DNA from: JBGSPQ01 sp041738505
GTDB lineage: Bacteria; Patescibacteriota; Gracilibacteria; UBA1369
Direction of reading: 5' to 3'
Length of the DNA: 41,175 bases
NCBI GenBank assembly: GCA_041738505.1
Contig: JBGSPQ010000006.1
Span: 1 to 41,175, forward strand
Shown: positions 1 to 6,626 of the stretch, piece after piece
How the letters are laid out: every line of letters starts with the position of its first letter
How positions within the stretch are numbered: the stretch's first letter is position 1
The notes under the pieces: generated by a model
Databases searched by the model: none
Seen by the model: the letters and a program-made list of their open reading frames with translations, nothing else
What the model was told of the DNA's origin: nothing
Position numbers and translations under genes: made by a program

Positions 1-38
1 CGCCCGCCGATAATACCGATTAAAGGATTTTGATTCAT
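1..38 (-). CDS. 5' end of a Rossmann-fold protein gene (partial, runs off left edge)
   Basis: Read on the minus strand, an ATG at 38-36 opens a frame that stays open to the window edge and encodes MNQNPLIGIIGG. The I-G-I-I-G-G stretch directly after the start resembles the first beta strand and glycine loop of an NAD(P)-binding Rossmann fold, as in prephenate dehydrogenases or pyrroline-5-carboxylate reductases. A strong -10 box (45-50) lies exactly where it would start transcription at the A of the ATG, so the mRNA would be leaderless. Only 12 residues are visible, so the family assignment is a guess; that this is a gene start is more likely than not. Confidence 0.5.
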   Translation of the reverse strand, partial: MNQNPLIGIIGG

Positions 39-44
39 GTTTGG

Positions 45-50
45 ATTATA
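45..50 (-). promoter_or_regulatory. Extended -10 promoter box, leaderless start
   Basis: On the minus strand the sequence reads TGCTATAAT, a perfect -10 with an upstream TGn extension. Its last base is 7 nt from the A of the ATG at 38. The place of the -35 is occupied by the T tract of the preceding terminator, so the extended -10 probably carries the promoter. Confidence 0.6.
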
Positions 51-65
51 GCAGAACCGAGACCC

Positions 66-95
66 ACAAAAAAAGCCCCGCCTTGCGGCGGGGCT
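66..95 (-). terminator. Intrinsic terminator of the FlgD-Ig/SLH gene
   Basis: A 9-bp perfect stem (74-82 with 87-95, AGCCCCGCC/GGCGGGGCT) with a 4-nt loop is followed on the minus strand by a run of seven T. It lies 22 nt after the stop codon at 117 and separates that gene from the next promoter. Confidence 0.9.
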
Positions 96-116
96 CCCCT
101 TTCACTATGGGTGTGT

Positions 117-3100
117 TTAGTAGCTGTAAGTGTAACTTACATCGTAGTAACTGCCATAAGGTGAGTAGTAGTCGTTCACGTTCCAATCGTTCCAGTATCC
201 GTCATAGTAAACGGTGTTGTACCCCGCGAACAGTCCTCTCTTTTCAAATCTGTAGAACAGTTCCGCCACATCGGCGCGGGTCATCGGTTCATCAGGATGA
301 AAATTGCCGTTATAATCGGCATCCATCAGGTTGTACGCTTTGGCAAAGCAGGCGTAGTCCATATACCATCTCGTTTCAAAATTGAGCGGCGTGTCGGCAT
401 AAGGAGCGTAATTACAGTGAGGAACCTGAATGTCTGTGGACTCAAGGAACACTTTAAGCAGTTCCACTCTGTTCATGGTATGAGCGGGACGGAAAGCTCC
501 ATCCGGATAACCGTGAATGATTCCGTATCTCTGGGCCGTTCGTAAGTAAGACATGTACCATGCTCTCTTTACAGTATCCCAGAAACCCAGGTTGGAACCG
601 TCATCGCTCATGATTTCGTAATCCAGGGCGAGCAGCATAACTTTGGTGGCTTCGGCGCGGTTGATATCGCTGTAAGGTCTGAAAGATCCATCAGGATAGC
701 CGGTAAAGATGCCGCGGAACTTCATCAGTTCAATGGCCTTGCAGAACGGACTGTCCTTGGGAACATCCCAGAATCCGGCGCAGTATTCGTCATCGTCATC
801 ATCGGGGAATCCGATAATAATACCGTCGGTGTCCAGTTCAATGTATCTGTATTCAACCTGTACGTCATTACCTTCCTCCGCTCTGACGCGGAACTGGTAA
901 ACATCGTCGTCCATCCAGTCGTCGTCGTCATCCTCATCATAGCCGTCCCAACGGACGCATCTTCGGTAATCTTCATCATATTCGGCACCATCAAGCAAAG
1001 TTGCGGCAACTCTGCTTCCGTCCATAACCTCAACGGTGATTTCGGTATTGTCTCTTTCAATTGTAAAACAGATTTCCGTTTCCTCGTCTTCGGAAGGGTC
1101 AAAAATCGGATTGGTGACTTTGATGTTGCTTAACAGGTCATCGTTGGTACCGGAAGATCCGTCGCTGTCCACTTCAATGTCGCCGTAAGCGGTGTCACAT
1201 TCATTGTCGTTGTTGCAGGCTTTAATGCGATATTCATAATCGCCGTCCTCCACAACATCGCCGTATTTGTCCTCGCCGTCCCATGTTTTGATGGTTGAAC
1301 CTTCCCCTCTGTTTACTTTATCGAAAAGTGTTCGGACCACCCTGCTTCCGTCAAGAATTTCCAGAGTCACAATAGCATCATCATCAATTGTAAAATGAAT
1401 ATCCGTCTCTTCTCCATCCTCCGGATCAAACACATCGGGATCTGCATAGTCGGAAGTGATGTTCGGAATGTCTCCTCCCGTGGAACCGTCATAATCAATT
1501 TTTACCGTGCCGTGTTCGGTATCGTTTCCGTCTGTGTTCCAGGCGTAAATTGTATAGTTATATGTTCCTTCCGCATAAGGTTCATTGTTTGATTTGCGGC
1601 CGTCCCATTCAATGGAATTGGTGCCCGCATTGGCGCTGTATGTCAGTTCTTCAACATCATAAGATCCGTTGGAGAGTGTGAATTTTACCTGCGCGCTTGT
1701 ATTCAGCTTAAAGCGTATCGTAGTTTTGCTGAAATCATAGGGATCAAAGGGGTTGTGATCGGCGTAGTCGTCGCTGTCATCACCTTTCTGGGTGCCGATA
1801 ATGGGCGCTGTGCCGGTGGAGCCGCCTTCGTCGTCAACCGTAACTGTTCCGCTGACTGTCGGGCCGTACCCGTCAGTGTTATAGGCTTTAAGATAATAGG
1901 TGTAGTTACCGTCGGAAACCGGAACATTACTGTTGTTTTCACCGTCCCAGCAAAGCACGTTGTAGTTCCAGCCGCTCTGGAGGGTGGATGAATTCACCGG
2001 TCCGTAAACCGTGGTGGTTCCGTTTTTAATTTCAAGTGTCACATAATTGGCTGATTTATCCAGCTGGACATCAAAACATGCGTCCTCCGTGTCCGGATCA
2101 AAGGGACTCGGGTCAACGTCGTGTCCGGTTACCGTAGGTGCGGTTACCTGAACCGGAGTGGTTTTGATTTCCACGGAGCCGTATTCAGTGTCCGTACCGT
2201 AGTTGTTGGTCGCGGTGATTCTGTAAGTATAGAGACCGGCCGTTAAAGGTGTTGATCCGCTTTTTCCATTCCAGACAGCGGTGTTTGAACCGCTTGAAGT
2301 GCCTCCGCTAACAGGTCCGTAGGTTTGTCCGTCTCTTGAAAACACAACACTCACGCTGGTTACCGCCGTATTCAGGCTGTAGTTGACCGTGGTGGTCTGA
2401 TTCTGGTCGGGATAAAAAGGATTCGGAGCCGCCCAGTCATAGTTTGTACCGTCGTTTTGGTTGGTTGTTCCAATAACGGGTGCCGTTCCCTGCACGGGTG
2501 TTGTCTTGATTTCCACGGAGCCGTATTCAACGTCTGTGCCGTAGTTGTTAGTGGCGGTGATTCTGTAGGTATATACTCCGGCGGAAAGCGGTGTTGTTCC
2601 CACTTTGCCGTTCCAGACAGCCGTGTTCCACCCGCTTGATGTGCCTCCGCTAACGGTTCCGTAGGTTTGTCCGTCTTTAGAAAACACAACGCTCACGCTT
2701 GTAGCAGATGTGTTCAGGCTGTAATTGACCGTAGTGGTCTGATTCTGGTCGGGATAGAAAGGATTTGGTGTTGCCCAGTCATAACTGGTGCTGTCGTACT
2801 GATTGGTTGTTCCAATAACCGGCGCAGTGCCGGGAGGCGTTGTCAGGCTTTTTACCTGGAAAGTCCCGATTTCTTCATCGGTAACCGCTCCACCAAAAGT
2901 GGCGGAAGTTGAAATCAAATAATAATAAGTACCGTCGGCAACAACAGCATTGTTGTATTTGCCGTCCCATGAGGGTTTGTATGTGGGATAACCCGTTGAA
3001 GGATAATAGTCCCAATTGTGCAATGTTCTTAATAATAGAGAGCCTCCCTGATCGGGATGGCCGTTATAGATATCCAACTTGATGTAACCGGCGGAATTGT

Positions 3101-3377
3101 CCAGACGCCAGTTAAAATAGATCTTTTCATTTGCCGGAGGATTTGGGTTGAAAGGTGAAGGACTGGCCTCGGACCAGCCGATTGTAGGGTTGGTGACAAG
3201 CAAAGCGACTTTGTTTTCAACCACCGGGTTGGTGGTGGCAACCAAAGAAACCTGGTTATCAACCGAATCCCATTCATTGCTCACTTGGAGCGCCTGAGCG
3301 GCCGGCGTTAACAAAACCGCCATGGAAATCATGGTGGCAAGAGCCGACTTTACCCAGGGAAAGCGTACTTTTGACAT
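117..3377 (-). CDS. Secreted FlgD-Ig-repeat protein with C-terminal SLH domains
   Basis: A 1086-residue surface protein. Residues 1-29 form a signal peptide (basic MSKVRFPWVK, hydrophobic core, AQA). Then come about seven FlgD-type Ig-like repeats with the recurring pattern NPFxPD...FxL..S..V...I.DG...V.TL...G.N...WDG....G.....G.Y.Y.I. Residues 183-296 and 297-410 are almost identical neighbours (342-bp period). Asp-rich repeats follow, then three SLH motifs (about 862-1050, with GYPDGSFRP and NRAE signatures) that should anchor the protein to the S-layer or cell-wall polymer. The last about 35 residues are strikingly rich in Tyr (12 Tyr). No Shine-Dalgarno is seen before the ATG, and the signal peptide supports this start. 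Ligand and role are unknown; adhesion or S-layer structure is inferred. Confidence 0.88.
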   Translation of the reverse strand: MSKVRFPWVKSALATMISMAVLLTPAAQALQVSNEWDSVDNQVSLVATTNPVVENKVALLVTNPTIGWSEASPSPFNPNPPANEKIYFNWRLDNSAGYIKLDIYNGHPDQGGSLLLRTLHNWDYYPSTGYPTYKPSWDGKYNNAVVADGTYYYLISTSATFGGAVTDEEIGTFQVKSLTTPPGTAPVIGTTNQYDSTSYDWATPNPFYPDQNQTTTVNYSLNTSATSVSVVFSKDGQTYGTVSGGTSSGWNTAVWNGKVGTTPLSAGVYTYRITATNNYGTDVEYGSVEIKTTPVQGTAPVIGTTNQNDGTNYDWAAPNPFYPDQNQTTTVNYSLNTAVTSVSVVFSRDGQTYGPVSGGTSSGSNTAVWNGKSGSTPLTAGLYTYRITATNNYGTDTEYGSVEIKTTPVQVTAPTVTGHDVDPSPFDPDTEDACFDVQLDKSANYVTLEIKNGTTTVYGPVNSSTLQSGWNYNVLCWDGENNSNVPVSDGNYTYYLKAYNTDGYGPTVSGTVTVDDEGGSTGTAPIIGTQKGDDSDDYADHNPFDPYDFSKTTIRFKLNTSAQVKFTLSNGSYDVEELTYSANAGTNSIEWDGRKSNNEPYAEGTYNYTIYAWNTDGNDTEHGTVKIDYDGSTGGDIPNITSDYADPDVFDPEDGEETDIHFTIDDDAIVTLEILDGSRVVRTLFDKVNRGEGSTIKTWDGEDKYGDVVEDGDYEYRIKACNNDNECDTAYGDIEVDSDGSSGTNDDLLSNIKVTNPIFDPSEDEETEICFTIERDNTEITVEVMDGSRVAATLLDGAEYDEDYRRCVRWDGYDEDDDDDWMDDDVYQFRVRAEEGNDVQVEYRYIELDTDGIIIGFPDDDDDEYCAGFWDVPKDSPFCKAIELMKFRGIFTGYPDGSFRPYSDINRAEATKVMLLALDYEIMSDDGSNLGFWDTVKRAWYMSYLRTAQRYGIIHGYPDGAFRPAHTMNRVELLKVFLESTDIQVPHCNYAPYADTPLNFETRWYMDYACFAKAYNLMDADYNGNFHPDEPMTRADVAELFYRFEKRGLFAGYNTVYYDGYWNDWNVNDYYSPYGSYYDVSYTYSY
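2148..2489 (-). repeat. Tandem FlgD-Ig repeat, copy B
   Basis: This 342-bp unit encodes residues 297-410 and is nearly identical in protein to the preceding unit. Both begin GTAPVIGTTNQ and end EIKTTPVQ. Together they indicate a recent in-frame duplication of one Ig domain. Confidence 0.85.
2490..2831 (-). repeat. Tandem FlgD-Ig repeat, copy A
   Basis: First copy of the 342-bp unit (residues 183-296). The two copies abut exactly at 2489/2490 and the phase is conserved at 114 codons. Confidence 0.85.
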
Positions 3378-3403
3378 AATATATGAGTTAAGTTTTATAA
3401 ATA

Positions 3404-3433
3404 GTTATATAGTTGATTTGACGTGTGTCACAA
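3404..3433 (-). promoter_or_regulatory. Possible promoter of the FlgD-Ig/SLH gene
   Basis: On the minus strand TTGTGA (3433-3428) is followed after 18 nt by TATAAC (3409-3404). Both boxes are imperfect, and other AT-rich -10 candidates lie nearby, so the call is tentative. Apart from this and the rpsT promoter, the 290-nt gap 3378-3668 holds nothing recognisable. Confidence 0.35.
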
Positions 3434-3606
3434 TGTGGTTAATCACATTGGTTGTTAATCATTACACTTTTAAGGCATTGAATACCAGTTCTTTGCTTAA
3501 ACAGGGTGTGGATTTTACGTACAAAGTTAGTGCTTGTCAATAGATTTATTATACTTTTGTTATTTTTGTCAATTTCCGGGGTTAATTTTATTTCTTTTTA
3601 CCAACG

Positions 3607-3635
3607 TTGACAGGCTGTCACTATTGCAATATATT
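3607..3635 (+). promoter_or_regulatory. rpsT promoter (TTGACA-17-TATATT)
   Basis: A consensus -35 TTGACA (3607-3612), a 17-nt spacer and TATATT (3630-3635) predict a start near 3642 and a 27-nt leader before the rpsT ATG. The -35 overlaps the palindrome GACAGGCTGTC (3609-3619), which recurs in the promoter at 39016-39044. Confidence 0.75.
3609..3619. promoter_or_regulatory. Palindrome GACAG-G-CTGTC overlapping the rpsT -35
   Basis: An 11-bp perfect palindrome starts inside the -35 box. The same 13 bp TTGACAGGCTGTC occurs at the -35 of the giant SLH gene (minus strand, 39044-39032). It is either a shared operator or a shared promoter ancestry. Confidence 0.4.
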
Positions 3636-3668
3636 GGCGTGGCTAAGTATTTAAGAATTATTTTAAAC

Positions 3669-3941
3669 ATGCCAATTACAAAGTCCGCCAAGAAAGCAAT
3701 GCGTCAGGCCGCCACGCGTACCGAGCGCAACAAAGGAACCAAAACCAAGCTCAAGACTTATATGAAAAAGGTGATGGTTTTAAGCAAAACCGACATTGAA
3801 GGTGCTAAGAAAATGCTACCGGAAGCTTATTCGGTGATTGATACGGCCTGCAAGAAGAATCTTCTGCACAAGAATAACGCCTCCAGAAAGAAGTCAAAGC
3901 TGGCAAGAACCATTAAGGCGGCGGAGGAAAAGAGTAAGTAG
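3669..3941 (+). CDS. rpsT: 30S ribosomal protein S20
   Basis: A 90-residue basic protein of the usual S20 length, starting MPITKSAKKAMRQ, with the family pattern K.AxKRxRqa..R..rN...kt.lkt..Kk and an Ala/Lys-rich end (NNASRKKSKLARTIKAAEEKSK). S20 binds 16S rRNA helices early in 30S assembly. A longer reading frame opens upstream, but its extra residues are hydrophobic and unlike S20, and the promoter at 3607-3635 lies inside it, so the ATG at 3669 is the start. It is followed by an intrinsic terminator and the tRNA cluster. Confidence 0.95.
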   Translation: MPITKSAKKAMRQAATRTERNKGTKTKLKTYMKKVMVLSKTDIEGAKKMLPEAYSVIDTACKKNLLHKNNASRKKSKLARTIKAAEEKSK

Positions 3942-3942
3942 G

Positions 3943-4033
3943 GGCCGGCCGGCCGGTGGGTTAAAAAAATTGTTGTTTAAAGGGCGCTTGTAACGTAATA
4001 TGTTGCAGGCGTTTTTTGTAGCGCCGGCCGGCC
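3943..4033. repeat. GC-rich inverted repeat enclosing the rpsT terminator
   Basis: Eleven perfectly complementary bases, GGCCGGCCGGC at 3943-3953 and GCCGGCCGGCC at 4023-4033, bracket the 3985-4017 terminator. Each arm is itself palindromic (GGCCGGCC). The block is far more GC-rich than its surroundings. Confidence 0.6.
3985..4017 (+). terminator. Intrinsic terminator after rpsT
   Basis: Stem CGCTTGTAAC (3985-3994) with GTTGCAGGCG (4002-4011), 10 bp including two G-T pairs, a 7-nt loop, then six T at 4012-4017. Confidence 0.75.
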
Positions 4034-4060
4034 TCACCGGGGCGGCACATTTGACAACAA

Positions 4061-4136
4061 GGGCCTGTAGCTCAGTGGTTAGAGCAGTCGGCTCATAACC
4101 GATTGGTCGAAGGTTCAATCCCTTCCAGGCCCACCA
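4061..4136 (+). tRNA. tRNA-Met(CAT)
   Basis: A 76-nt cloverleaf with encoded CCA. Acceptor GGGCCTG/CAGGCCC, anticodon stem 4087-4091 with 4099-4103, anticodon CAT at 4094-4096, and T-loop TTCAATC. The first base pair is G1-C72 and the anticodon stem lacks the initiator GGG/CCC run, so it is not the initiator. CAT could also be a lysidine-modified tRNA-Ile2, which sequence alone does not exclude. Confidence 0.93.
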
Positions 4137-4167
4137 AATTTCCGTCTTATACGTTCGGGGCATGTTT

Positions 4168-4243
4168 GGGCTCTTAGCTCAGATGGTAGAGCGCGGCATT
4201 CGCATTGCCGAGGTCGGGGGTTCGACTCCCCCAGGGTCCACCA
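4168..4243 (+). tRNA. tRNA-Ala(CGC)
   Basis: A 76-nt cloverleaf with encoded CCA. The anticodon CGC is at 4201-4203 in the loop TTCGCAT. The acceptor pairs G3 with T70, the classical identity signal for alanyl-tRNA synthetase, which independently supports Ala. It reads GCG codons. Confidence 0.95.
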
Positions 4244-4270
4244 GAATTATCAGCTAACAATAAAAAAATC

Positions 4271-4759
4271 ATGGAAAAAACACAGGTTAAACCGACCGGA
4301 TGCTGCGAACCTTTTGATCCCGGTACATGGGAGGATAAGCGCGTCACCTGGGAGGACAAAATTTTTGTAAAAGACCATGTCACGTCTTTTTTGCACATAC
4401 CCTTGAACATGGGCGGGAAAATCACCAAAAACATGAAACTGATAGAGGCCGCTCATGCCACATCCCACCACCAACTGATGCTGACGGACGAAAAATCACT
4501 TTGGGGATGCGATATCTACATTGATGTCTCAAAAGAGGTTCCCGGTGCGATTATGTATGCACTTTCCGGAACTTTCATGACAAAAGTGTTCGAAGGCCCT
4601 TATCAGAACGTGGGCAAATGGGCGGAGGAGATGGAAAAATACGTGAAATCCCAGGGTGAATCATTGAAAAAGATGTACTTTTTCTATACAACCTGTCCCA
4701 AGTGCGCGAAAGCGTATGGGAAGAATTATGTGGTTCTGTTCGCGCAGATCAAGGACTAA
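4271..4759 (+). CDS. Conserved Cys-rich protein of unknown function
   Basis: A 162-residue soluble protein lying between tRNA-Ala and tRNA-Val with only 27 and 5 nt to spare. It begins MEKTQVKPTGCCEPFDP, has a middle W-G-C-D-I-Y-I-D-V stretch, a GTFMTKVFEGPY segment, and ends with TTCPKCAKAYGKNYVVLFAQ. The paired Cys at 11-12 and the late CPKC suggest a metal or redox site. I recall near relatives annotated only as hydrolase or hypothetical in many bacteria and archaea, but I cannot name a verified activity. The ATG at 4271 is chosen because an upstream in-frame start lies inside the tRNA-Ala gene. Confidence 0.75.
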   Translation: MEKTQVKPTGCCEPFDPGTWEDKRVTWEDKIFVKDHVTSFLHIPLNMGGKITKNMKLIEAAHATSHHQLMLTDEKSLWGCDIYIDVSKEVPGAIMYALSGTFMTKVFEGPYQNVGKWAEEMEKYVKSQGESLKKMYFFYTTCPKCAKAYGKNYVVLFAQIKD

Positions 4760-4764
4760 AAGAC

Positions 4765-4841
<77 letters not shown>

Positions 4842-4863
4842 TATAAATTTCAGTGATTTTTTC

Positions 4864-4895
4864 AAAAGAGCTCTTTCGTTGGGAATGGCTCTTTT
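4864..4895 (+). terminator. Hairpin terminator after tRNA-Val
   Basis: AAAAGAGC (4864-4871) pairs perfectly with GCTCTTTT (4888-4895) around a 16-nt loop. The A/T ends give a terminator shape usable in both directions. Confidence 0.6.
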
Positions 4896-4931
4896 CCTGT
4901 ATAAAGTGGCGATTTGAAACCTATTAGCATA

Positions 4932-4977
4932 GTTCAAACATTAACCGAACCATTTGGTTGATGTTTCAACTTTTTTT
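4932..4977 (+). terminator. Second hairpin terminator before the methyltransferase
   Basis: A 15-bp inverted repeat (4932-4946 with 4956-4970) with one mismatch and one G-T pair and a 9-nt loop is followed directly by seven T (4971-4977). It insulates the restriction-modification genes from the tRNA-Val transcript. Confidence 0.75.
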
Positions 4978-5022
4978 AGAATTAATTTAAGATTTTTTAA
5001 TACCAATTTAATCTTTTCCTGA

Positions 5023-5028
5023 TATGAT
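5023..5028 (+). promoter_or_regulatory. Possible extended -10 of the restriction-modification genes
   Basis: TGATATGAT (TGn plus TATGAT at 5023-5028) predicts a start near 5035, about 20 nt before the methyltransferase ATG. No convincing -35 is seen. Confidence 0.4.
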
Positions 5029-5055
5029 TGTTTTAGTAAATTGATAATAAATTTT

Positions 5056-5919
5056 ATGCCTATTGGCGTTCAACTACATTTAGGCGATAGTAACGAGGTT
5101 TTGAAGAAATTACCTGATAATTCGGTAGATTTAATATTTACTTCCCCTCCTTATGCAGATCAAAGAACAAAAACTTATGGTGGAATTCATCCAGATAAGT
5201 ATGTAGCTTGGTTTTTGCCAATTTCTAAGGAATTACTAAGAGTTATGAAGCCTGACGGAACATTTGTTTTAAATATAAAAGAAAAAGTCGTAGAAAGTGA
5301 AAGAAGTACCTATGTTCTTGAGCTTATTCTTGAGATGCGAAAACAAGGTTGGTTATGGACTGAAGAGTTTATTTGGCATAAGAAGAACTGTTACCCAGGC
5401 AAATGGCCTAATAGATTTAGAGATGCCTGGGAAAGACTATTGCAGTTCAATAAGGGCAAGAAATTTAATATGTACCAAGAAGAAGTCATGGTGCCAGTTG
5501 GTGATTGGGCTAAATCCAGATTGAAAAATTTGAGTGAAGTAGATTTAACAAGAGATAACTCTAAGGTTGGCAGTGGCTTTGGAAAAAAAATTGCTAATTG
5601 GATCGGAAGAGATAAAGCTTATCCATCAAATGTAGTTCATTTAGCTACGGAATGCTCTAATAAATCCCATAGTGCAGCTTTTCCAGAAGCTCTTCCAGAA
5701 TGGTTTATTAAACTTTTCACAAAGGAAGGTGATACTGTGTTAGATCCATTTATGGGTTCTGGAACAACAAATATTGTGGCCGATAGACTTGGAAGAAAAA
5801 CAATAGGCATAGAGATATTAGAAGAGTACTACGAAATGGTTGCAGATAAATTTGATAATAAACAAACTGATATCCAATCTATTTTATATGAAAGAATCCC
5901 TCAAGAAGTTGGTGCGTGA
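5056..5919 (+). CDS. DNA methyltransferase (beta class, N4-cytosine or N6-adenine)
   Basis: A 287-residue modification enzyme that protects host DNA from the endonuclease encoded next. The catalytic motif TSPPY (residues 29-33) precedes the SAM-binding motif DPFMGSGTT (230-238), the order that defines the beta class; SPPY most often marks N4-cytosine methylation. The ATG at 5056 leads directly into LHLGDSNEVLKKLPDNSVDLIFTSPPY. A TTG five codons earlier is possible but less likely. The endonuclease frame starts 32 nt before this stop, so the two are translationally coupled. Codon use is visibly AT-richer than in the backbone genes, suggesting transfer. Confidence 0.9.
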   Translation: MPIGVQLHLGDSNEVLKKLPDNSVDLIFTSPPYADQRTKTYGGIHPDKYVAWFLPISKELLRVMKPDGTFVLNIKEKVVESERSTYVLELILEMRKQGWLWTEEFIWHKKNCYPGKWPNRFRDAWERLLQFNKGKKFNMYQEEVMVPVGDWAKSRLKNLSEVDLTRDNSKVGSGFGKKIANWIGRDKAYPSNVVHLATECSNKSHSAAFPEALPEWFIKLFTKEGDTVLDPFMGSGTTNIVADRLGRKTIGIEILEEYYEMVADKFDNKQTDIQSILYERIPQEVGA

Positions 5920-6625
5920 TTATGTCAGTGAGAACATTGGTGAATTTCATAGGAAGAGAATTGAAGCTCTGAATAATTTGAAATTGAATACTGTTTTAAA
6001 AAAGAAAAACCCTTACTTGTTTAAAGCAAAGTATCTTTTAACAGCAGAAGCAATAATTAAAAGCATTACTGATGCTTTTATATCTTCAAATGAAGAAACG
6101 ATATTTGGTGATTGGCTTGAAGGACTGGCGATTTTTATTAATCAAAATGTTTACAAAGGAAGGAAATCAGGAATTCCGGGAATTGATCTTGAATTTGATC
6201 TTAAAGGGGTAAGATACATAATTACTATAAAATCAGGTCCAAATTGGGGTAATAGCAGCCAGATAGCTAAAATGCAGACTGACTTAAAAACTGCTAAAAA
6301 GACCCTAAGAACGAGTAATTCTAAACTTAATGTAGTTGGAGTTAATGGGTGTTGCTATGGAAAAGATGCGAATCCGGATAAAGGAGACTATTTCAAATAT
6401 TGTGGCCAAACTTTTTGGAGTTTTATTTCGGGAGAAGAGTCACTTTATACCGATTTGATAGAACCAATAGGATATTTAGCTAAGGAAAGAAATCAAGATT
6501 TTATTGAATCTTATTCTAAGATGATCAATCGTTTCACCAAAGAGTTTGCTGATAATTTTTGTAAAACGAATGGTGAAATTGACTGGGAAGGATTGGTGGT
6601 TTTCAATTCGGGCAATAATAGTTAG
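5888..6625 (+). CDS. Type II restriction endonuclease (PmeII-like)
   Basis: A 245-residue partner of the methyltransferase, overlapping its 3' end by 32 nt. It has the family-like blocks NPYLFKAKYLLTAEAIIKSITDAFISSNEETIFGDWLEGLAIFI, split here by position: NPYLFKAK (41-48) and GDWLEGL (74-80). These precede GID at 98-100 and TIKSGPNWGNSSQ from 113, a PD-(D/E)xK arrangement with Asp100 and Lys115 in which the usual acidic residue before x-K is Thr. VNGCCYG and FTKEFADNFC follow. From memory this matches enzymes annotated as the PmeII family; target site unknown. The ATG at 5888 is preferred over one 48 nt earlier that would lengthen the overlap. Its stop lies 1 nt from the convergent stop of the next gene. 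Confidence 0.78.
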   Translation: MKESLKKLVRDYVSENIGEFHRKRIEALNNLKLNTVLKKKNPYLFKAKYLLTAEAIIKSITDAFISSNEETIFGDWLEGLAIFINQNVYKGRKSGIPGIDLEFDLKGVRYIITIKSGPNWGNSSQIAKMQTDLKTAKKTLRTSNSKLNVVGVNGCCYGKDANPDKGDYFKYCGQTFWSFISGEESLYTDLIEPIGYLAKERNQDFIESYSKMINRFTKEFADNFCKTNGEIDWEGLVVFNSGNNS

Positions 6626-6626
6626 A

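Noticed and set aside
725..1102. Overlapping 125-codon frame inside the FlgD-Ig/SLH gene
   Set aside because: It lies in another frame of the Asp-rich coding repeats, low in complexity and without a plausible start signal.
3534..3668. N-terminal extension of rpsT
   Set aside because: The frame is open but encodes a hydrophobic stretch unlike S20 and contains the rpsT promoter boxes.
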